From NCBI GenBank assembly GCA_903925515.1, contig CAIYFP010000254.1, positions 1-11,183 of the forward strand: a stretch of DNA of 11,183 nt. Direction: 5' to 3'. The position numbers were made by a program, and so were the translations under genes. The notes under the pieces are model-generated. The model made no database searches. It had not been told where the DNA came from and worked only from the letters and a program-made list of their open reading frames with translations. This stretch comes from an uncultured Verrucomicrobiota bacterium. GTDB lineage: Bacteria > Verrucomicrobiota > Verrucomicrobiia > Limisphaerales > UBA9464. The stretch's first letter is position 1. Each line of letters starts with the position of its first letter. Positions 7,252 through 11,183 of this stretch are shown here, piece after piece.

Positions 7252-8028
7252 GTGGCAAGCCACCTCGACAAGGTCCGGGACGACGATTCCTACGCCGACA
7301 TCCTCGCGGGATGGGACGCCGGATTCTACGTCAAGTTCACCCGCGTGCTGCGGCCCGGGCGTGCCGGCGGCCGGGTGTTGGACATCGGGTGCGGGGTCGG
7401 GCAGGTGGTGGAGGCGCTTGCCAAGGAAGGATACGAGGCGCACGGCGTGGACGTGGCGTCGGCGAACATCGACCGCGCGCGCCAGCGAAGCCCGCGAAGC
7501 CTGCTGTACGACGGCCGCCGCCTGCCGTACCGGGACGGCACGTTCGACACGGTGGGGGCGTTGAACGTGCTCGAGCACGTGGAGGAACCGGAGGTGTTCG
7601 TGGCCGAGGCGGTGCGGGTGTGCATCCCGGGCGGGCGCATCGTGCTGAGCAGCCCGAACTTCCTGAGGTTCCTTGGCCGGAACGACTACCACCCCCGCAT
7701 GCGTGGCCTTGGCAACAAGTGGCGCAACCTCGGGGCGTTGTTGGCCCGGCGGCGCCTCATGCGCGTCCACCCGGACCGGGTCCGTTTCGAGCGCATGCAG
7801 CCGATCATCAAGACGCCGTTCACGCCGGACGACGACGCCATCGTGTGCACCAACGCGCTCGACATGGAGTTCTTCCTGCGTCGCAACGGATGCACGATCG
7901 AGGAGTCGTCCTGTTGCGACCGGGAGGTGAAGCCGTGGTTGGACGCGATCCTGAACGCCACGCCGCTGCGGTATGGCTTGTTCAACGCGTTCGTGGTGGC
8001 CCGCAAGAACGCCGGGGCGACGCCGTAG
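7252..8028 (+). CDS. Class I SAM-dependent methyltransferase
   Basis: A 258-residue cytoplasmic protein with a GTG start. The SAM-binding fold is clear: motif I is VLDIGCGVGQ (42-51), the acidic end of strand 2 is GVD with D67, and the motif IV/V region reads FDTVGALNVLEHVEEPEVF (98-116). A post-motif PGGRIVLSSPNF follows, as in Methyltransf_11/23 enzymes. The C-terminal third (about 150-258) has no motif I know; it contains FTPDDDAIVCTN and a Cys pair near 220, and probably forms the acceptor-binding part. The acceptor is unknown. Its tight coupling to the YfhO-family gene suggests a role in the same envelope glycan or lipid pathway, which is inference. It is convergent with the AlbA_2 gene, 17 bases away. 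Confidence 0.9.
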   Translation: MASHLDKVRDDDSYADILAGWDAGFYVKFTRVLRPGRAGGRVLDIGCGVGQVVEALAKEGYEAHGVDVASANIDRARQRSPRSLLYDGRRLPYRDGTFDTVGALNVLEHVEEPEVFVAEAVRVCIPGGRIVLSSPNFLRFLGRNDYHPRMRGLGNKWRNLGALLARRRLMRVHPDRVRFERMQPIIKTPFTPDDDAIVCTNALDMEFFLRRNGCTIEESSCCDREVKPWLDAILNATPLRYGLFNAFVVARKNAGATP

Positions 8029-8036
8029 CGGGCGTC
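8019..8036. terminator. Possible bidirectional terminator hairpin
   Basis: GACGCC (8019-8024) and GGCGTC (8031-8036) form a perfect 6-bp GC stem with a 6-base loop that contains the methyltransferase stop codon. Read from the other side it begins 10 bases past the AlbA_2 gene's stop. There is no T-tract on either side, so it would be a weak intrinsic terminator at best. Confidence 0.3.
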
Positions 8037-8045
8037 TCGGCTGGC

Positions 8046-9248
8046 TTATCCGAAGCGTGGCGACATCGGGACGACCACGGAGACCGAGCCGACGTCAAAG
8101 GTGAAGGATGCGGGCGGGCCACCGTTGTTGCGGAGGGATTCTTGGGCTTCAAGGACCCCGCGGCCGAAGCGGTTGACGTAGCCCATGACCTTGAGGGCCT
8201 CGGCAACCACGGGGTTCCGGTACGACGTCAGCCGGGGGAAGTTTTCCGGCGTGGCCTCGCCATGGAGGCCCCCGGGGCTTTGTACCTCGACGCGATCCGC
8301 GAGCCGGTGGAAACGCACGGGCGCGGTGGACTCGTAGTCGCGATGGCAGATTGCGTTGAGCAGGAACTCACGGATCGCCGGGCGTGGAAAGTCCCACACC
8401 GTCTCATCCCGCAGGTTGGTGATTCGCAGGGGACGGGCCTCCAGGACACCGTCTAGCAACACGTCCAGGCTATGGACGAGCCCGACGAGATTGTCCCCGT
8501 ACTCGCGCGCGACGACGACCGGCGAGGCAAGGCTCGTGCCGCCGAGCCGAAGGTACTGGACGTAGGCCCCCGGCAGGAAATGGCGCGGGTTCCGGCCAAA
8601 CGCGAGGACCCCGGCATGGGTGGGGCAGTCGTGGCGAAGATCGTAGAAGCGAAGGGCCGCTAGCTGCTCTTCCACGGTCCGCTTGTTGGCCCGGATGACC
8701 TCCGCCGCGACGGCGGCCTTGCGATAAACATGCAGGAACAGGTCGATCTCAAGGTCGTCGAGGGTTGCTTCCCGGCATGGCCGGGCGTCGAAGGTTCGCG
8801 CCATGGCCACCCGCCTCTCGGAGAGGAGCCGTTCCTCCACCTCGTTGGCCGTCGCCCGGCGCGGGCCGACCCGCACATGGATGCGGCCCTTGTAGCGGAC
8901 GGGTGGGATGTCCGACGGATGGACCTCCACGACGACCACGTCGCCCGAGCCATCGGAGAGGCTGACCCGACCCACGGTCATCGCGGGCTGGGGGAGGATC
9001 TCGCCGTCCTGACGAAGGCCGGCGAGGTTTCGCAGCAGCGCGTCGTCGGCCCGGAGACCGCAGGCCTTGCCGTGTTTGTCCTCCACGCCCACGAGGAGGT
9101 AGCCGGGCAACCGGTGATTGGGCAGGTCGTTCGCGAACGCGCAGATCGCCTCGCGGAACTTGCGGGTGTCGGTCGTCGAAATCGTTCGCTCAACCCTGTC
9201 GGACTCCATGTCGGCCATCAGGCCGAGCAATTCCGATTCGTTGATCAT
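8046..9248 (-). CDS. AlbA_2 (Schlafen-type) and GHKL-ATPase domain protein
   Basis: A 400-residue protein with two recognised domains. The N-terminal AlbA_2 domain (about 5-130) has ESDRVERTIST (15-25), the family signature AICAFANDLPNH (34-45), and YLLVGVEDKHGKACGL (50-65). The C-terminal part (about 285-385) is the HATPase_c_4 fold found in RecG-like ATP-binding proteins: N-box REFLLNAICHRDY (293-305), G1-like RVEVQSPGGL (319-328), then RNP (344-346) and NRFGRGV (359-365) as the second glycine motif. Members are usually annotated as nucleic-acid-binding or putative transcriptional regulators, and some lie in defence regions. The usual E-x-K after the second Glu is E-x-T here (Thr22). Glu15, Glu20 and Asp57 are spaced much like the acidic residues of Schlafen nucleases. 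The start at 9248 fits the family N-terminus; upstream codons to 9335 look non-coding. Confidence 0.87.
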   Translation of the reverse strand: MINESELLGLMADMESDRVERTISTTDTRKFREAICAFANDLPNHRLPGYLLVGVEDKHGKACGLRADDALLRNLAGLRQDGEILPQPAMTVGRVSLSDGSGDVVVVEVHPSDIPPVRYKGRIHVRVGPRRATANEVEERLLSERRVAMARTFDARPCREATLDDLEIDLFLHVYRKAAVAAEVIRANKRTVEEQLAALRFYDLRHDCPTHAGVLAFGRNPRHFLPGAYVQYLRLGGTSLASPVVVAREYGDNLVGLVHSLDVLLDGVLEARPLRITNLRDETVWDFPRPAIREFLLNAICHRDYESTAPVRFHRLADRVEVQSPGGLHGEATPENFPRLTSYRNPVVAEALKVMGYVNRFGRGVLEAQESLRNNGGPPASFTFDVGSVSVVVPMSPRFG

Positions 9249-9341
9249 GCTCCGGGACCGTATCCCCGGGCCATGCGGGCGACCAGCGGCAAGGGCCGCG
9301 CCGCGGGGCCGTCGCCATGGCCGCATGACGTCCAATCGGCG

Positions 9342-10250
9342 TCAACGCGGCGGGATGCCCCCGGGCCGCGGCGACTCGGCGGACCCATGGCGGAGGATGA
9401 AGTCCACCACCGGCGCCGGATCATCGAGGCCGTGCGGATGATGGCCGACGCCCGGCTTGTGGAGGACCTGCACCGTGCCGCCCATGGCCTTGTACCGCGC
9501 CTCCACCCGCGCCGTGTTCTCGGCCACGGGCACCACGTCGTCGGTGTCGCCCACGACATGGACCAGCGCGACCCCGGCCGCCGCGAGGGGGCGAAGGTTG
9601 TCCACGGGATTGGCCGGGTAACGAAGGGCCTCGGCCTCGTCCGCGAACCCGTAGTCGCCGACGAGCTTGCGCCAGTCGGGCGGGCTTCCCTTGCCCTTGC
9701 CCTTGCCGCCGGGCCAGCTTTTGAAGTCACACACGGGCGCGTCCCCGTAGATGGTTGCGACGCGCCCCGGGGCGCGGGCGGCCCAGTTGTAGGCGTACAA
9801 GCCGCCGCGGCTGATGCCCACGAGGTTGCCCCGCGTGGCGAGCCCGGCGTTGGTCACGACATGGTAGAAGGCGTCGAAGCTCCGGAGCGCGGGCGGCGAG
9901 CCGAAGGTGTTGCCGACTTCGAGATGCAGATGGTGGAAACCCTTTTCAAGCAGGGCGGGCACGCCGGTGCGCTCGGTGAACGCGTCTGGAAACTCCATGC
10001 ACCATGTCCATGGCTTGCCCGGCGCGGGCGTCCGCGGCTCGACGACCCATGCGTTGCGGCCGTCCACCTTGAACCGCAGCCGCCTGAAGCCGTGCCATGT
10101 GTCCGTCGTGGCCTCCGGCCATGGCGACGCGGGCCCGGCGGCTTGGGCGTCCTTGAAGTCCATCGTGGACAGCCATGCGAACGCGAGGATCAGGGCGCGA
10201 AGGACGGACGGGAGAGGCGAGGACGGACGGGCGGACGCGAGCACGATCAT
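9342..10250 (-). CDS. Secreted alpha/beta hydrolase with GKGKGK loop
   Basis: A 302-residue hydrolase. The leader (1-38) has a hydrophobic core VLRALILAFAWLS and a possible cleavage at AQA-A. The hydrolase fold shows WTWCMEFPDAF (81-91, oxyanion-side strand), the nucleophile elbow GISRGG with Ser147, a GDTDDVVP segment (234-241) holding the probable acid (Asp237 or Asp238), and GVGHHPHG (267-274) with the catalytic His. DFKSWPGGKGKGKGSPPDW (175-193) is a loop I recognise from planctomycete and verrucomicrobial hydrolases, often annotated as peptidase S9-like or carbohydrate esterases. The substrate is not known; an esterase acting outside the cytoplasm is likely. The ATG at 10250 has GGAGG 8 bases before it; a TTG at 10268 is also in frame. 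It lies 93 bases upstream of the AlbA_2 gene, so co-transcription is possible. Confidence 0.87.
   Translation of the reverse strand: MIVLASARPSSPLPSVLRALILAFAWLSTMDFKDAQAAGPASPWPEATTDTWHGFRRLRFKVDGRNAWVVEPRTPAPGKPWTWCMEFPDAFTERTGVPALLEKGFHHLHLEVGNTFGSPPALRSFDAFYHVVTNAGLATRGNLVGISRGGLYAYNWAARAPGRVATIYGDAPVCDFKSWPGGKGKGKGSPPDWRKLVGDYGFADEAEALRYPANPVDNLRPLAAAGVALVHVVGDTDDVVPVAENTARVEARYKAMGGTVQVLHKPGVGHHPHGLDDPAPVVDFILRHGSAESPRPGGIPPR
9688..9705. repeat. Three CCCTTG units inside the hydrolase gene
   Basis: Three perfect 6-bp units (CAAGGG on the coding strand) encode the Lys-Gly-Lys-Gly-Lys-Gly run at residues 183-188. From memory the run is shared by relatives, so it looks like a selected protein feature more than a recent slippage product. 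Confidence 0.7.
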
Positions 10251-10258
10251 GGGCCAAG

Positions 10259-10263
10259 CCTCC
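10259..10263 (-). promoter_or_regulatory. Ribosome-binding site of the hydrolase gene
   Basis: GGAGG on the minus strand, 8 bases before the ATG at 10250. It decides this start over the TTG at 10268. Confidence 0.65.
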
Positions 10264-10350
10264 GCCAAACGCGGGCGGAAGGGCAGGCGAAGTTCGCGAA
10301 GCCGAATGGCCGGGGTGCCTATCCGCTGTCATCCGGGGGCGATTCATGGC

Positions 10351-10355
10351 AAGGA
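10351..10355 (+). promoter_or_regulatory. Ribosome-binding site of the aldo/keto reductase gene
   Basis: AAGGA lies 7 bases before the ATG at 10363 and supports that start. The 112-base spacer to the divergent hydrolase gene holds an 8-bp palindrome TTCGCGAA (10293-10300) but no clear promoter boxes. Confidence 0.55.
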
Positions 10356-10362
10356 TCCGGGC

Positions 10363-11183
10363 ATGAAGTACCGGCGTTTCGGGCGGACCAACCTTCGCAT
10401 GCCCGTGTTCTCCTGCGGCGGCATGCGTTTCCAGCAGTCATGGTCCGACGTGACATGGGACCAAGTGCCGGCCGAGGGCCAGGCGAACCTTGAGGCCACG
10501 ATCCAGCGCGCGGTCGAACTGGGCATCCATCACATCGAGACGGCGCGTGGGTACGGCTCCTCGGAGATGCAGCTGGGTCCGGTGCTGAGGCGGTTCCCGA
10601 GGGAATCGTTGGTGGTGCAGACAAAGGTGATGCCCAAGCCGACGGCGCGGGAGTTCCTTGAGACGTTCGAGACCTCGATGAAGCACCTCGGGCTGGAGCA
10701 CGTGGACCTGTTGTCGGTGCACGGGATCAACCACCGGGGGCACCTGGACGAGACGCTGCGGAAGGGCGGATGCCTTGAGGTGTGCCGGCAATTGCAGCGG
10801 GAGGGGCGGGTCCGGTTCGTGGGGTTCAGCACCCATGCGACGCCGGGGGTGATCTCGGAGGCGATCCGGAGCGACGAGTTCGACTACGTGAACCTGCACT
10901 GGTACCTCGTGAACGACCTGAACCGGCCGTGCATCGCGGAGGCGGCGCAGCGGGACATGGGGGTGTTCATCATCAGCCCGAACGACAAGGGCGGGAAGCT
11001 GTACCTCGACCTCCCGCTGATGCGCGGGCTATGCGCGCCGCTGACGCCGATGCAGTTCAACGACCTGTACTGCCTTGCGCGGCCGGAGGTGCACACGTTG
11101 TCGCTGGGCGCGGCACGGCCATCGGACTTTGACGAGCACGTCGCGGCGCTGGAGCACTACGAGCGCGCGGGGGCGGTGGTGGA
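10363..11183 (+). CDS. Aldo/keto reductase (partial, C-terminus beyond window)
   Basis: The first 273 residues of a cytoplasmic NAD(P)H-dependent aldo/keto reductase; the frame is still open at the right edge. The opening MKYRRFGRTNLRMPVFSCGG is typical of the superfamily. The catalytic tetrad can be placed: the Asp position is Glu59 in HIETARGYGSSE (57-68), with Tyr64, Lys88 in VVQTKV (84-89) and His120 in LLSVHGIN (116-123). Later barrel strands give RFVGFSTH (151-158), YVNLHWY (175-181) and FIISPNDKGGKLY (202-214). Glu for Asp is, as I recall, normal for this subfamily, seen in cyanobacteria, Planctomycetota and Verrucomicrobiota; some members end in a ferredoxin-like 4Fe-4S part, which cannot be checked here. 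The substrate is unknown. It is divergent from the hydrolase gene. Confidence 0.92.
   Translation, partial: MKYRRFGRTNLRMPVFSCGGMRFQQSWSDVTWDQVPAEGQANLEATIQRAVELGIHHIETARGYGSSEMQLGPVLRRFPRESLVVQTKVMPKPTAREFLETFETSMKHLGLEHVDLLSVHGINHRGHLDETLRKGGCLEVCRQLQREGRVRFVGFSTHATPGVISEAIRSDEFDYVNLHWYLVNDLNRPCIAEAAQRDMGVFIISPNDKGGKLYLDLPLMRGLCAPLTPMQFNDLYCLARPEVHTLSLGAARPSDFDEHVAALEHYERAGAVV

Noticed and set aside
4041..7271. A 1076-codon open frame on the minus strand, antisense to the YfhO-family gene
   Set aside because: It runs through the start region of another gene, is rich in Arg, Pro and His, shows no domain, and is the usual antisense shadow of GC-rich codon bias. The plus-strand frame has clear helices and family motifs.
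9249..9341. Small gene or RNA in the 93-base spacer upstream of the AlbA_2 gene
   Set aside because: No start with a ribosome-binding site, no hairpin plus T-tract, and no tRNA-like fold was seen.
8046..10250. A two-gene defence operon of the hydrolase and the AlbA_2 protein
   Set aside because: They are co-directional, but the 93-base gap, the export leader of the hydrolase and its housekeeping-type family argue against a joint defence function. There are no mobile-element signs nearby.
8730..10493. A 587-codon plus-strand open frame across the AlbA_2 and hydrolase genes
   Set aside because: It spans two well-supported minus-strand genes and the spacer between them, and its product has no recognisable domain or membrane pattern.

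Overview
The window is about 70% G+C and fully packed with genes. Nine protein genes can be supported: eight complete and two of the window edges cut one each (an ABC transporter gene on the left, an aldo/keto reductase gene on the right), so seven are complete. The set of families suggests a Verrucomicrobiota (or related Planctomycetota) chromosome: a very large YfhO-type membrane protein, PQQ-like and TolB-like beta-propellers, an alpha/beta hydrolase carrying a GKGKGK loop, and a glutamate-variant aldo/keto reductase. GTG starts and a marked excess of CCATGG also stand out. No RNA gene, CRISPR array, insertion sequence or integrase was seen, and no stretch over 300 bases lacks a gene. The taxonomic call is inference from gene families only.

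Left part (1-4356). A truncated ABC-exporter membrane domain on the minus strand faces away from a 12-helix MFS transporter on the plus strand. After the MFS gene comes a secreted eight-repeat PQQ-like beta-propeller with an uncertain start. It ends 9 bases from the end of a convergent minus-strand gene for a TolB/PD40-type propeller lipoprotein with a twin-arginine-like signal.

Middle (4357-8045). A 242-base divergent spacer holds a perfect 12-bp direct repeat and the only clearly AT-rich patch seen in the spacers. It leads into a two-gene unit: an 880-residue YfhO-family membrane protein and a class I SAM methyltransferase whose ribosome-binding site overlaps the first gene's stop codon. 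Such pairs fit envelope glycan or lipid modification, but the substrate cannot be read from sequence. A GC-rich hairpin over the methyltransferase stop codon sits between this unit and the next, convergent gene.

Right part (8046-11183). On the minus strand lie a Schlafen/AlbA_2 plus GHKL-ATPase protein, the gene most like an accessory or defence-related one, and upstream of it a secreted alpha/beta hydrolase. Divergent from the hydrolase is an aldo/keto reductase cut by the right edge.

I found no convincing new multi-gene system. The better leads are the AlbA_2 protein with a changed conserved lysine, the CCATGG excess with its Trp-codon context bias, and the repeat in front of the YfhO gene.
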